64,000 bases of DNA. It comes from Billgrantia azerbaijanica. GTDB taxonomy: Bacteria > Pseudomonadota > Gammaproteobacteria > Pseudomonadales > Halomonadaceae. Numbering within the stretch: the stretch's first letter is position 1; each line of letters opens with the position of its first letter. Under the pieces are notes generated by a model. The model was not told the origin of the DNA, did no database searches, and saw only the letters and a program-made list of their open reading frames with translations. The DNA is taken from positions 1 to 64,000 of the forward strand of contig SBLD01000015.1 in assembly GCA_004551485.1 (NCBI GenBank), written 5' to 3'. Below, one piece after another: positions 1 through 7,282 of the stretch. Both the position numbers and the translations under genes were made by a program.

Positions 1-91
1 ATCTGTTCCGATGAAAGAGCACTGATAAAAACCGGACAATCTGAACTGATGAAATGCGGACAACCTTCATTGGCGTTGACAGCTCTTCTAC

Positions 92-262
92 GTGGTTGCC
101 TGGGCTTACGCGGTCCCTCTGGCGTTGGTCGGCTGGGGACTCATTGCGCTCCCACTGGCAGCGGTTCGGCTTACCGACAGAATGTTTCCGGTGCGGCCGC
201 TTGCAGCAATCATGTTCATCGCATGGCTGATGACGCTGGTGCACCTAGCTTATGGTTCGTGA
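92..262 (+). CDS. Small hydrophobic protein of the first cassette, possibly frameshifted
   Basis: I do not recognise this gene. A 56-codon frame opens at a GTG and ends in a TGA two bases before an attC-like site, the position expected for a cassette gene. The product is almost entirely two hydrophobic segments (about residues 5-25 and 35-53), so a small inner-membrane protein is likely. No ribosome binding site is visible before the GTG. A different frame with an ATG at 49 and plausible codons runs into this one, so the real gene may begin at 49 with a frameshift near 85-92, or the cassette gene may be decayed. Its upstream boundary lies outside the window. Confidence 0.3.
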   Translation: MVAWAYAVPLALVGWGLIALPLAAVRLTDRMFPVRPLAAIMFIAWLMTLVHLAYGS

Positions 263-263
263 G

Positions 264-322
264 GCCCAACAATGCCATGGAGCCGACGCGCTAGCGCGCG
301 CGGCTCATGGCTGGCGTTATGC
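264..322 (+). other. attC site 1 (integron cassette recombination site)
   Basis: The site opens with GCCCAAC and closes with GTTATGC. Between them GCCATGGAGCCG pairs with CGGCTCATGGC with one unpaired G, which is the extrahelical base typical of attC sites. It is about 59 bp long and sits directly after the first cassette gene. The closing GTTATGC departs slightly from the GTTRRRY core. Confidence 0.7.
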
Positions 323-360
323 AGCATTCACGAACCAGCCACAGAATATGAGTGAGTATC

Positions 361-1395
361 ATGACAGAAGAAGACGAAAAGCCCGAGAAGCCGGGCAGCG
401 AAGCAACCCTTGATAAACAGAAACCTGTGAAAGTGGCGTTGGATGGAACTAAACGCGCGGGCGTGATAGTTAAGCGTGGTCTGGAGTTTTTCGGGCGCCA
501 CCCCTTAATCACCGGCGTCTTGGGGATTCTAGGCATTGTTGGTCTGTTGATTTCTATTCAGAGCTATCAAGTCGATAGAAAAGAGGCCCAAGAAACTACG
601 AGCCAAATCGAAGAATTGAGAAAAAACGTAACTACGGTTGAAGAGCGAATAAGTGCTGAATGTGCCTCACCTCCTTGCTGGACACTTTCTGAAATCATGC
701 GTGCATCTACAATCGGTAGACCGAAGGATTTGTTGGACGCGAAGTTACCCACCGCCGAGTTCGTTAAGAATAATCAGTTTCAGTATCTTTTGGGAGGCTG
801 CCGTCTTTATGTTGAGTATCGTTCAGACGCTGTAAGCTATATCGCATCCGACTTATACCGTGTCGAGCGTAACGCTGAAGGTGAATTCGTCCAAATCTCG
901 TGCCCATTCGAAGTCCCCCAAATGCTCGATCCAAGCTCTTATCCAGGCATGTCGGATTCAGAGCAGTATTCCAAGTCAAACTACCCTCAATTCCCTAATA
1001 GCAATACAGCAGTGCAGGTGCAGCACATGTATACGCTACGCGGACCTGACGTCAGGATATCGAATGCCTGCATCTACTGTGGCAACTATGCAGAACCATA
1101 TATTGAGCTAGTTATGCGCGGTCCTCATTCATCCGATTTCATTGATATTTATTTCCAGGTTCATTCGTCGAGATTTCAGTCGGAGTTTCTAGATGGAAAA
1201 TGGGAAACAATGAAAATCAACTTCGCCTCCGCTGGTCCGACGCCAAACGATCATTGGGATGTACAAACTACCGACCATTGCGATCGAAATGTCTTCCAAG
1301 AGGTTGCCCCTCTGTTGGAATTTGGAGTCGAGCGCGTTGGCATCGGTCGCGGCCAGCGAGAATGGTCGGGACCTTCTGTTTTATTCTGCCAGTGA
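361..1395 (+). CDS. Cassette-borne membrane-anchored protein of unknown function
   Basis: Not recognised. The product is about 344 residues: a charged cytoplasmic N-terminus rich in Glu and Lys, one clear membrane segment at about residues 47-66, a short coiled-coil-like stretch (about 75-100), then a large C-terminal domain of about 240 residues that would lie outside the inner membrane. That domain contains several cysteines, some spaced like disulfide pairs. The ATG at 361 was preferred to a GTG nine bases upstream; neither has a strong ribosome binding site. It is the only gene of its cassette, is AT-richer than the chromosome to the right, and is followed 34 bases later by an attC site. 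A surface or periplasmic sensor or binding role is possible but unsupported. Confidence 0.7.
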   Translation: MTEEDEKPEKPGSEATLDKQKPVKVALDGTKRAGVIVKRGLEFFGRHPLITGVLGILGIVGLLISIQSYQVDRKEAQETTSQIEELRKNVTTVEERISAECASPPCWTLSEIMRASTIGRPKDLLDAKLPTAEFVKNNQFQYLLGGCRLYVEYRSDAVSYIASDLYRVERNAEGEFVQISCPFEVPQMLDPSSYPGMSDSEQYSKSNYPQFPNSNTAVQVQHMYTLRGPDVRISNACIYCGNYAEPYIELVMRGPHSSDFIDIYFQVHSSRFQSEFLDGKWETMKINFASAGPTPNDHWDVQTTDHCDRNVFQEVAPLLEFGVERVGIGRGQREWSGPSVLFCQ

Positions 1396-1428
1396 GTACT
1401 GGTGTTCGATGAGAAAAGTAGCCAAGCT

Positions 1429-1527
1429 ACATAACAAATCGCTGCAGGTGACGTTTGACCCGCCACGCACTTTTGCTAGCGCAAAAGCACGTGTCGCCTC
1501 TAACGCACCTGAGCTCAGGCGTTAGCC
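1429..1527 (+). other. attC site 2
   Basis: The site opens with ACATAAC and ends with the core GTTAGCC. Near the ends CTGCAGGTG faces CACCTGAGCTCAG with a single extra base. The centre folds as CACTTTTGC-TAGC-GCAAAAG. At about 99 bp it is in the normal attC size range. It separates the membrane-protein cassette from the next gene, which starts 26 bases later. Confidence 0.75.
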
Positions 1528-1552
1528 GTAGAGATTGAAGGGGAGCTTTATC

Positions 1553-2176
1553 ATGAAGTGTCGCGGAGAAGAGACCCGGCGAGAGATTGTCCAGAAGAAC
1601 GAATTACGACCGATTGCTCACGTACGCCTGTTGGCTGGTCAAACAAAGCGGAGCTGCACTGGCGACCTTCTTACAGACGCCTACTACTGCTTCTCGTACG
1701 AGCAGTGTGGTGGTGGCACAGAGTCAGGGTCCTTCTTCTGCGGGGAACATGCGGCCCGTCATTTTCTAGAATTACTTGGTGTGAAACCGTTGCCGCTATT
1801 TAACCCACTTAGTGCCGCCGGCGTGGGTGTGCCTGGAGCGGTTGGAGGTGTTGCTGCGGCGCCACAGCAAAGAGCCAGTTGGGATCCGACAGCCAAGCAA
1901 CTCTACAACGCTCTGAATCTCCTTGTAGTCTGCTGGGATTCGCCTCCGGGCCCGGCGCTAGCCAATATCAAGCAAAAGGTTGAGCGTTTTGGGGATCGGC
2001 CGCCATTTCTTAGTCAGGTTAAGGCTGTTAACACCATAATTTCTCGGGATTTCAAAAAGCGCTCACTTACTGAAATGATTGATGAGCTTGCAACAGAAAA
2101 CAAGATCAAGCCCTATCGCTTCGAGCTACTCAACGAAGTTCTTGAGGAAGCAGGCATCGAGTCTAAGTACGGCTAA
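1553..2176 (+). CDS. Cassette-borne protein of unknown function with cysteine cluster
   Basis: Not recognised. The ATG at 1553 follows a good ribosome binding site (GGGGAG, about 8 bases upstream) and gives 207 residues. An N-terminal part of about 65 residues carries several cysteines and a histidine (C-x-x-C-like spacing around residues 33-70), compatible with a small metal-binding fold. A Gly/Ala-rich linker follows, then a mainly helical C-terminal domain of about 110 residues. No membrane segment or signal peptide is seen. The TAA stop lies inside the first core of the following attC site, as is usual for cassettes. The N-terminal cysteines suggest zinc binding, but this is only inference. 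Confidence 0.65.
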   Translation: MKCRGEETRREIVQKNELRPIAHVRLLAGQTKRSCTGDLLTDAYYCFSYEQCGGGTESGSFFCGEHAARHFLELLGVKPLPLFNPLSAAGVGVPGAVGGVAAAPQQRASWDPTAKQLYNALNLLVVCWDSPPGPALANIKQKVERFGDRPPFLSQVKAVNTIISRDFKKRSLTEMIDELATENKIKPYRFELLNEVLEEAGIESKYG

Positions 2177-2248
2177 CAAGCCGCTGTTGCCGGACAATTT
2201 TTACACCGCTGCGCGGCTTCAAAATTGCCGCAAAGCTCAGCGTTATGT
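2171..2248 (+). other. attC site 3
   Basis: It begins with GGCTAAC, overlapping the stop codon of the cassette gene, and ends with GTTATGT. CGGACAATTTT faces AAAATTGCCG with one unpaired A, the extrahelical-base pattern of attC sites. Length is about 78 bp. Confidence 0.75.
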
Positions 2249-2269
2249 GCTTTCCCCTAGGCCAAAATC

Positions 2270-3034
2270 ATGAGTAATTATTTTAATTTTGTGAGCGCGG
2301 AACTACTGAGTAAGTTGGCTCAGGTTAGATCGTATATAACTAAGCACAATCCAACTATTGGTGTTCTTACTGAAGAGATATTGCGAGATTTCCTAAAAAA
2401 TCATTTGCCTAAACTTGTAAGTGTTGAGCAAGGGTTTGTAATTAGTAGAGATGGTGAGATGTCTAAGCAGTGCGATATTTTGGTTTACGACTCTCAAACA
2501 TACGCACCTTTCTACAGAGTTAACGATATCGTCGTGGTTCCTTCAGAATCGGTAGTTGCTATAATTGAGGTTAAAACAACTATAACCAAACAGATGTTTC
2601 ATGGGGTTATCGATTACTTCAACACCTTCGGTTGCTTGAAGAATGCTAGAACATATCTGTTTATTTTCAATTCCAGTCCACTGGAGAGCTTAGGGAGTTA
2701 CTTTCATTCATATCCTCATCAAGGCGACTATCAGCTCTTTGATCACGACACTTTTCAATACCTTCCGGATGAAATAACAGGAATCGACAGCTCCTTTCAC
2801 TTAAAGAAAGCTGCCGTGATAACAGACAGGGATATGATAGGGTATGATTCTTGGTTTTACGAAGATTCCGAGGGCTCGGAAATCAATGCCCTTGAGCATT
2901 TTTATCTATCTGTTTACAGTCATGTTGAGTCATACATTGAAGCACAGCTCGGTATTTCAATTCCTACGAAAAGACGGAGTTATCATGAGATGTCCGCAAA
3001 ATCAATTTCTGCGATACAGCTTTTTGACATGTAG
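2270..3034 (+). CDS. DUF6602-like protein with PD-(D/E)XK-type nuclease signature, cassette-borne
   Basis: 254 residues with the layout of DUF6602-type proteins. Around residues 30-45 is a conserved TEEILRDFL segment, then a Gly-rich VSVEQGFV stretch. The likely nuclease core follows: CDILVYD at about 72-78 and a strand ending IIEVKT at about 100-105. An Asp followed by E-x-K at this distance is the PD-(D/E)XK signature. The gene is the most AT-rich in the window and is flanked by attC sites, so it is a mobile cassette. Related nuclease-fold proteins occur in defence loci, so an antiphage or plasmid-restriction role is possible, but family membership was judged by eye. The ATG at 2270 lacks a clear ribosome binding site. 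Confidence 0.7.
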   Translation: MSNYFNFVSAELLSKLAQVRSYITKHNPTIGVLTEEILRDFLKNHLPKLVSVEQGFVISRDGEMSKQCDILVYDSQTYAPFYRVNDIVVVPSESVVAIIEVKTTITKQMFHGVIDYFNTFGCLKNARTYLFIFNSSPLESLGSYFHSYPHQGDYQLFDHDTFQYLPDEITGIDSSFHLKKAAVITDRDMIGYDSWFYEDSEGSEINALEHFYLSVYSHVESYIEAQLGISIPTKRRSYHEMSAKSISAIQLFDM

Positions 3035-3039
3035 AGGTC

Positions 3040-3141
3040 ACATAACAAATTCTTGCAGCCGGACCAAACCATGCTGTCATGCCTTATGCTTGTGCAAAAG
3101 TCACGCCAGCATGGTTTAGCCGCTGAAGTAAGGCGTTAGCG
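3040..3141 (+). other. attC site 4
   Basis: Opens with ACATAAC just after the stop codon and closes with GTTAGCG. The arms AAACCATGCTG and CAGCATGGTTT are perfectly complementary, with partly complementary outer arms (TTGCAGCCGG and CCGCTGAAGTAA). About 102 bp long. This is the clearest attC of the array. Confidence 0.8.
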
Positions 3142-3156
3142 CTTAGGGAGGATTTC

Positions 3157-3609
3157 ATGGAACAAGTTTCCTATAACCAAGAAGTCGGTGCTCTCTTGGT
3201 TGCTTGTGACCTGCCAGTTTCTGATTTGCGGGATGATAGTAACGTTCACTTCTTCGGTTTTCGTCATGACAGCGAGCTTTTGGGGGTTGTTGGGGTCGAG
3301 GTGTGCGGTGATTATGGGCTTCTGCGTTCGCTCGCGATTTCTGAAGCGCATAGAGGCAATGGTCTTGGCCAAAAACTTGTAGCATTCTCCGAAGAATGGG
3401 CAACTCGCTATAAACTAAAAGCGCTTTATCTTCTTACTACCACGGCTGATAGGTTCTTTGAGCAGTTGGGCTATGAGGAGCTATCTCGCTCGGAGGCGCC
3501 GAGACCGATCACTGAGACACCACAATTCGCAGAATTATGCCCGGACTCATCGGCCTTCATGGGCAAGGGGCTTGGCGCTAACCAACCGTTGCACCGGACG
3601 AGCCGGTGA
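3157..3609 (+). CDS. arsN2: ArsN2-like GNAT N-acetyltransferase, cassette-borne
   Basis: A 150-residue GNAT-fold acetyltransferase that transfers acetyl from acetyl-CoA. The acetyl-CoA loop reads R-G-N-G-L-G at about residues 68-73, after the strand LLRSLAIS. The run YLLTTTADRFFEQLGYE, a C-terminal F-x-x-LCP and a final MGKGL match the ArsN2 branch named from arsenic-resistance loci, whose true substrate is not well defined. The ATG has an excellent ribosome binding site (AGGGAGGA). The last residues (about 140-150) are read from the beginning of the following attC site, so the stop codon is supplied by the recombination site. No ars genes are nearby; the cassette travels alone. Confidence 0.75.
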   Translation: MEQVSYNQEVGALLVACDLPVSDLRDDSNVHFFGFRHDSELLGVVGVEVCGDYGLLRSLAISEAHRGNGLGQKLVAFSEEWATRYKLKALYLLTTTADRFFEQLGYEELSRSEAPRPITETPQFAELCPDSSAFMGKGLGANQPLHRTSR

Positions 3610-3668
3610 ACGCGGCGCTAGACACCACCAACCCTGTCGATTTCGGTCAGCTCCGTTCGACGTTAGAT
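3576..3668 (+). other. attC site 5
   Basis: Begins with CGCTAAC inside the end of the acetyltransferase gene and closes with GTTAGAT, a good GTTRRRY core. The arms are less regular than in the other sites (CCGTTGCACCGGACG against CGGTCAGCTCCGTTCG), so this one is less certain. About 93 bp. Confidence 0.6.
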
Positions 3669-3706
3669 TGCCACTCACAGCAATCACCCAGAGAAGGGAG
3701 CTGATC

Positions 3707-4192
3707 ATGAAGCACATGGCAAAGAACACCGTCTGCCTTTGGTACGATGGCGCCGCTGAGGAAGCCGCACGGTTTTATGCCGAGACATTCCCCGATTCAT
3801 CGCTCGACGCCGTGCACCGAGCACCTGGGGATTACCCAGCGGGGAAGGAGGGGAACGTACTGACGGTCGAGTTCACCGTGCTGGGCGTTGCGTGCCTCGG
3901 GCTGAACGGCGGGCCTATGTTCAAGCACAGCGAGGCATTCTCGTTTCAGGTGGCCACCGAAGATCAGGACGAGACGGATCGCTACTGGAACGCCATCGTC
4001 GGCAATGGCGGCGAGGAGAGCCAATGCGGATGGTGCAAGGACAAGTGGGACATCTTTTGGCAGATTACCCCGGTTGCGCTGACGAAGGCGTTCACCAGCC
4101 CCGACCGGGCAGCCGCCAAGCGGGCGTTCGAGGCCATGATGAAGATGAGGAAAATCGACATCGCCGAGATCGAGGCAGCCTTTCGCGGCTGA
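3707..4192 (+). CDS. VOC-family protein (PhnB/YjdN-like)
   Basis: 161 residues of the vicinal-oxygen-chelate superfamily, in the branch often labelled PhnB-like or 3-demethylubiquinone-9 3-methyltransferase-like. Typical features are the opening CLWYDGAAEEAARFY (about 10-24), LGLNGGP (about 67-73), the F-S-F-Q-V strand and the C-terminal CGWCKDKWDIFWQI segment. The substrate cannot be inferred. The ATG has a good ribosome binding site (GGGAGCTGATC). It follows an attC core but has no attC after it; a strong terminator comes instead. Base composition is closer to the chromosome than in the earlier cassettes, so it is either the terminal cassette or the first resident gene. Confidence 0.8.
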   Translation: MKHMAKNTVCLWYDGAAEEAARFYAETFPDSSLDAVHRAPGDYPAGKEGNVLTVEFTVLGVACLGLNGGPMFKHSEAFSFQVATEDQDETDRYWNAIVGNGGEESQCGWCKDKWDIFWQITPVALTKAFTSPDRAAAKRAFEAMMKMRKIDIAEIEAAFRG

Positions 4193-4211
4193 TATGGGAA
4201 CGGGCTTACCC

Positions 4212-4247
4212 AAAGCCGCCGACGCTTCACCAGCGTCGGCGGCTTTT
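4212..4247 (+). terminator. Rho-independent terminator closing the cassette array
   Basis: AAAGCCGCCGACGC and GCGTCGGCGGCTTT are perfectly complementary around a TTCACCA loop, followed by a T-run. It ends + strand transcription from the array and may also serve the convergent nirD. Confidence 0.9.
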
Positions 4248-4267
4248 TCATTTCTAAGGTCGCAACC

Positions 4268-4636
4268 TCACGCCTCGATCCACACCTCGTCGCCCTTGAA
4301 GCTCACCGGCCAGGTGCGCAGCGTCACGCTGTCGTCTTCCAGGCACTGGCCGTCGGTGAGGTGGAAGTGCTGCTTGTAGATCGGCGAGGCGACCACGGGC
4401 TCCCCTTTGATGTCACCGACGATGCCGCGGGCGATGACGTTGGCACCGGAGAAGGGGTCGTGATGGTCGATGGCGTAGAGTTCCTGCGCGTGGCCCGGTA
4501 GGTAGAAGAGGGCGACCTGGGCGGGGCCGTCGGTGGTGTCGACCCAGGCGGCGACGCCGGAGAAGGGCACCAGGTCGGCGCGGGTGCAGAGGAGTTGCCA
4601 GGTTCGGGTCATGGTCTTGGCTGCTGCAGTGGTCAT
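4268..4636 (-). CDS. nirD: Nitrite reductase (NADH) small subunit NirD
   Basis: 122 residues, close to the usual size of about 110. It is the Rieske-like small subunit that partners NirB in cytoplasmic NADH-dependent reduction of nitrite to ammonium. The sequence shows the NirD pattern (PFSGVAAWV, QVALFYLP, YAIDHHDPFSGANVIARGIVGD, PVVASPIYKQHFHL) without the Cys/His pairs of true Rieske proteins, as expected of NirD. The ATG at 4636 has AGGAA eight bases upstream; an upstream in-frame extension would run through a palindromic repeat and is rejected. It is the last gene of the nitrite reductase operon. A repeat element separates it from nirB. Confidence 0.95.
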   Translation of the reverse strand: MTTAAAKTMTRTWQLLCTRADLVPFSGVAAWVDTTDGPAQVALFYLPGHAQELYAIDHHDPFSGANVIARGIVGDIKGEPVVASPIYKQHFHLTDGQCLEDDSVTLRTWPVSFKGDEVWIEA

Positions 4637-4664
4637 GGAAAGTTCCTTGTTTGGGTGACCGAGG

Positions 4665-4707
4665 GGCGCCTGGCGGCGCCTTCGCCCGGCAGAGCCGGCC
4701 TCCCACA
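4665..4707. repeat. REP-like palindromic repeat, partial copy A
   Basis: Contains GGCGCCTGGCGGCGCC followed by TTCGCCCGGCAGAGCCGG and CCTCCCACA. This is the right half of the repeat found complete at 10558, 37280 and 58530. It lies between nirB and nirD. Confidence 0.75.
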
Positions 4708-4759
4708 TTTTCGAGGCCGGCGCTGTGATCTTCACAATCCACAAAGGCTGGAGTTGCCG

Positions 4760-7282
4760 TCAGGCGGGCCTCAACTGGCCGCGCTCGCTGGTGGTGATGA
4801 TGTCCGGATCCGGGCGACTGTCGTTGACGAAGCTGCGGAAGCGCTTGAGCTTCTCCGGGTCGCTGATGGCGCCTGCCCATTCGCACTCGTAGGTGTCGAC
4901 CACGGCCTGCATCTGCCGCTCCAGCTCCTCGCCGATGCCCAGGCTGTCCTCGAGGATCACCTGCTTGAGGTAGTCCAGCCCGCCCTCGAGGCTCTCGCGC
5001 CACACCGAGGTGCGCTGCAGGCGGTCGGCGGTGCGGATGTAGAACATCAGGAAGCGGTCGATGTAGCGGAACAGCTCCTCGTCGCTGAGGTCGGTGGCGA
5101 ACAGTTCGGCGTGGCGCGGGCGCATGCCGCCGTTGCCGCACACGTACAGGTTCCAGCCGTTCTCGGTGGCGATCACGCCGACGTCCTTGCTCTGCGCCTC
5201 GGCGCATTCCCGGGTGCAGCCGGAGACGGCGAACTTGAGCTTGTGCGGCGCGCGCAGGCCCTTGTAGCGGTGCTCGAGCTGGATCGCCATGCCCACGCTG
5301 TCCTGTACGCCGTAGCGGCACCAGGTGCTGCCCACGCAGGACTTCACGGTGCGCGTCGACTTGCCGTAGGCGTGGCCGGTCTCGAAGCCGGCCTCGATCA
5401 GCTCGCCCCAGATCGCCGGCAGGTCCTCCAGGCGCGCGCCGAACAGGTCGATGCGCTGGCCGCCGGTGATCTTGGTGTAGAGCGCGTACTTCTGCGCCAC
5501 CTGGCCGAGCACCACCAGCTTGTCGGGAGTGATCTCCCCGCCGGGCACGCGCGGCACCACCGAGTAGGTGCCGTTCTTCTGCATGTTGGCCATGAAGGTG
5601 TCGTTGGTGTCCTGCAGCGGCACGTGGGCGGCGTCGGTGATCGGCTCGTTGAAGCAGGAGGCCAGGATCGAGGCCACCGCCGGCTTGCAGATGTCGCAGC
5701 CGAGGCCATGGCCGTGCTTCTCGATCAGCTCGCTGAAGGTCTTGATGCCCTCCACGCGCACGATGTCGTAGAGCTCCTGACGGGTGTGGGCGAAGTGCTC
5801 GCAGATCGACTTGTCGACCTCCACGCCGCGGCTCTCCAGCTCGTGGTCGACCAGGGTCTTGAGCAGGGCGGCGCAGCCTCCGCAGCCGGTGCTGGCCTTG
5901 GTTTCGCCCTTCACCGCGCCGAGGTCCGTGGCGCCGGCGTCGATGGCGGCACAGACGTCGCCCTTGGTGACGTTGTGGCACGAGCAGATGGTGGCCGTCT
6001 CCGGCAGGGCGTCGGGGCCCAGCGCCGGGGCGGCTTCACCGCCGGCCGGCAGGATCAGGGACGCCGGGTCCTCGGGCAGCTCGATGCGGTTGGCGTAGTA
6101 CTGCAGCAGGGTGTCGTAATAGCTGTTGTCGCCCACCAGCATGGCGCCCACCAGGCGCCGCCCGTCGCTGGAGACCACCAGCTTGCGATACTGCTGCTTG
6201 AGCGGGTCGAGGAAGCGGAACATGCGTGCGCCGGGGGTGCGGTCGCCGTGGGCGTCGCCGATCGAGCCCACGTCGACGCCGAGCAGCTTGAGCTTGGTGC
6301 TCATGTCGGCGCCCTTGAAGGCTTCGCCCTCGGTTTCGCCAAACGCGGCGAGCAGGGTGGCGGCGGCCGCCTTGGCCATCTGGTAGCCGGGGGCCACCAG
6401 GCCGAAGATGCTGTTGTTCCACAGCGCCACCTCGCCCACGGCGAGGATCGCCGGGTCGCTGGTCAGGCAGCGGTCGTCGATCACCACGCCGCCGCGCTCG
6501 CCCATCTCCAGGCCGCTGTCGCGGGCCAGTTCGTCGCGCGGGCGGATACCGGCGGAGAACACGATCAGGTCGGTCTCCAGCACCTTGTCGTCCTGGAACA
6601 CCATGCGGTGGCGGCTGGCCTGGCCGTCGACGATCTCCTGGGTGGCGCGGCCGGTGAGCACCTGCACGCCCAGCGCCTCGATCTTCTCGCGCAGCAGTTC
6701 GCCGCCCTCGTGGTCGACCTGCATGGGCATCAGGCGCGGGGCGAACTCCACCACCGCGGTGTCCAGGTTGAGGCCGCGCAGGGCGTTGGCCGCTTCCAGG
6801 CCGAGCAGGCCGCCGCCCACCACCACACCGGTGGTGGCGCTCTCCGCCGCGGCGCGGATGGCGTCGAGGTCGTCCAGGGTGCGGTAGACCAGGCAGCCGT
6901 CGCGGTCGTTGCCGGGAATCGGCGGCACGAAGGGGTAGGAGCCTGTGGCCAGCACCAGCCGGTCGTAGGGGTAGCGGCCCTGGGGCGTGACCACCTCGCC
7001 GGCGTCGCGGTCGATGGCGGTGACTTCCTCGGCAAGGCGCAGGGTGACGCCGTGCTCGGCGTAGTAGTCGGCGGTGGAGAGGGCCAGCGAGGCGGCGTCG
7101 CGGCCGCTGAAGTACTCGGAGAGGTGCACCCGGTCGTAGGCCAGGTGGCGCTCCTCGCCGAACACGGTGATGGCGTAGCGCTCGGTGGCGCCGCGTTCGA
7201 CAAGCTGTTCGACCAGGTGGTGGCCGACCATGCCGTTGCCGATGATGATGAGCTGCACTTTTTCGGAATGGGCGGTGTTCAT
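4760..7282 (-). CDS. nirB: Assimilatory nitrite reductase (NADH) large subunit NirB
   Basis: 840 residues, the usual NirB length. Domain order: FAD-binding N-terminus (GNGMVGHHLVEQL), second dinucleotide site (GVVVGGGLLGLE, about 145-156), BFD-type [2Fe-2S] domain (CSCHNVTKGD, then TGCGGC), and C-terminal siroheme/[4Fe-4S] half. In the latter, cysteines in CVGSTWC and SGCTREC supply the cluster and siroheme ligand. It catalyses six-electron reduction of nitrite to ammonium with NADH in the cytoplasm, together with NirD. The ATG at 7282 overlaps the stop of the upstream oxidoreductase gene by four bases, so translation is probably coupled. The siroheme precursor is made by CobA, encoded nearby. 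Confidence 0.97.
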   Translation of the reverse strand: MNTAHSEKVQLIIIGNGMVGHHLVEQLVERGATERYAITVFGEERHLAYDRVHLSEYFSGRDAASLALSTADYYAEHGVTLRLAEEVTAIDRDAGEVVTPQGRYPYDRLVLATGSYPFVPPIPGNDRDGCLVYRTLDDLDAIRAAAESATTGVVVGGGLLGLEAANALRGLNLDTAVVEFAPRLMPMQVDHEGGELLREKIEALGVQVLTGRATQEIVDGQASRHRMVFQDDKVLETDLIVFSAGIRPRDELARDSGLEMGERGGVVIDDRCLTSDPAILAVGEVALWNNSIFGLVAPGYQMAKAAAATLLAAFGETEGEAFKGADMSTKLKLLGVDVGSIGDAHGDRTPGARMFRFLDPLKQQYRKLVVSSDGRRLVGAMLVGDNSYYDTLLQYYANRIELPEDPASLILPAGGEAAPALGPDALPETATICSCHNVTKGDVCAAIDAGATDLGAVKGETKASTGCGGCAALLKTLVDHELESRGVEVDKSICEHFAHTRQELYDIVRVEGIKTFSELIEKHGHGLGCDICKPAVASILASCFNEPITDAAHVPLQDTNDTFMANMQKNGTYSVVPRVPGGEITPDKLVVLGQVAQKYALYTKITGGQRIDLFGARLEDLPAIWGELIEAGFETGHAYGKSTRTVKSCVGSTWCRYGVQDSVGMAIQLEHRYKGLRAPHKLKFAVSGCTRECAEAQSKDVGVIATENGWNLYVCGNGGMRPRHAELFATDLSDEELFRYIDRFLMFYIRTADRLQRTSVWRESLEGGLDYLKQVILEDSLGIGEELERQMQAVVDTYECEWAGAISDPEKLKRFRSFVNDSRPDPDIITTSERGQLRPA

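Noticed and set aside
1-4250. Toxin-antitoxin pair or integrase gene in the cassette array
   Set aside because: No pair of small overlapping genes and no tyrosine recombinase motif is present on either strand.
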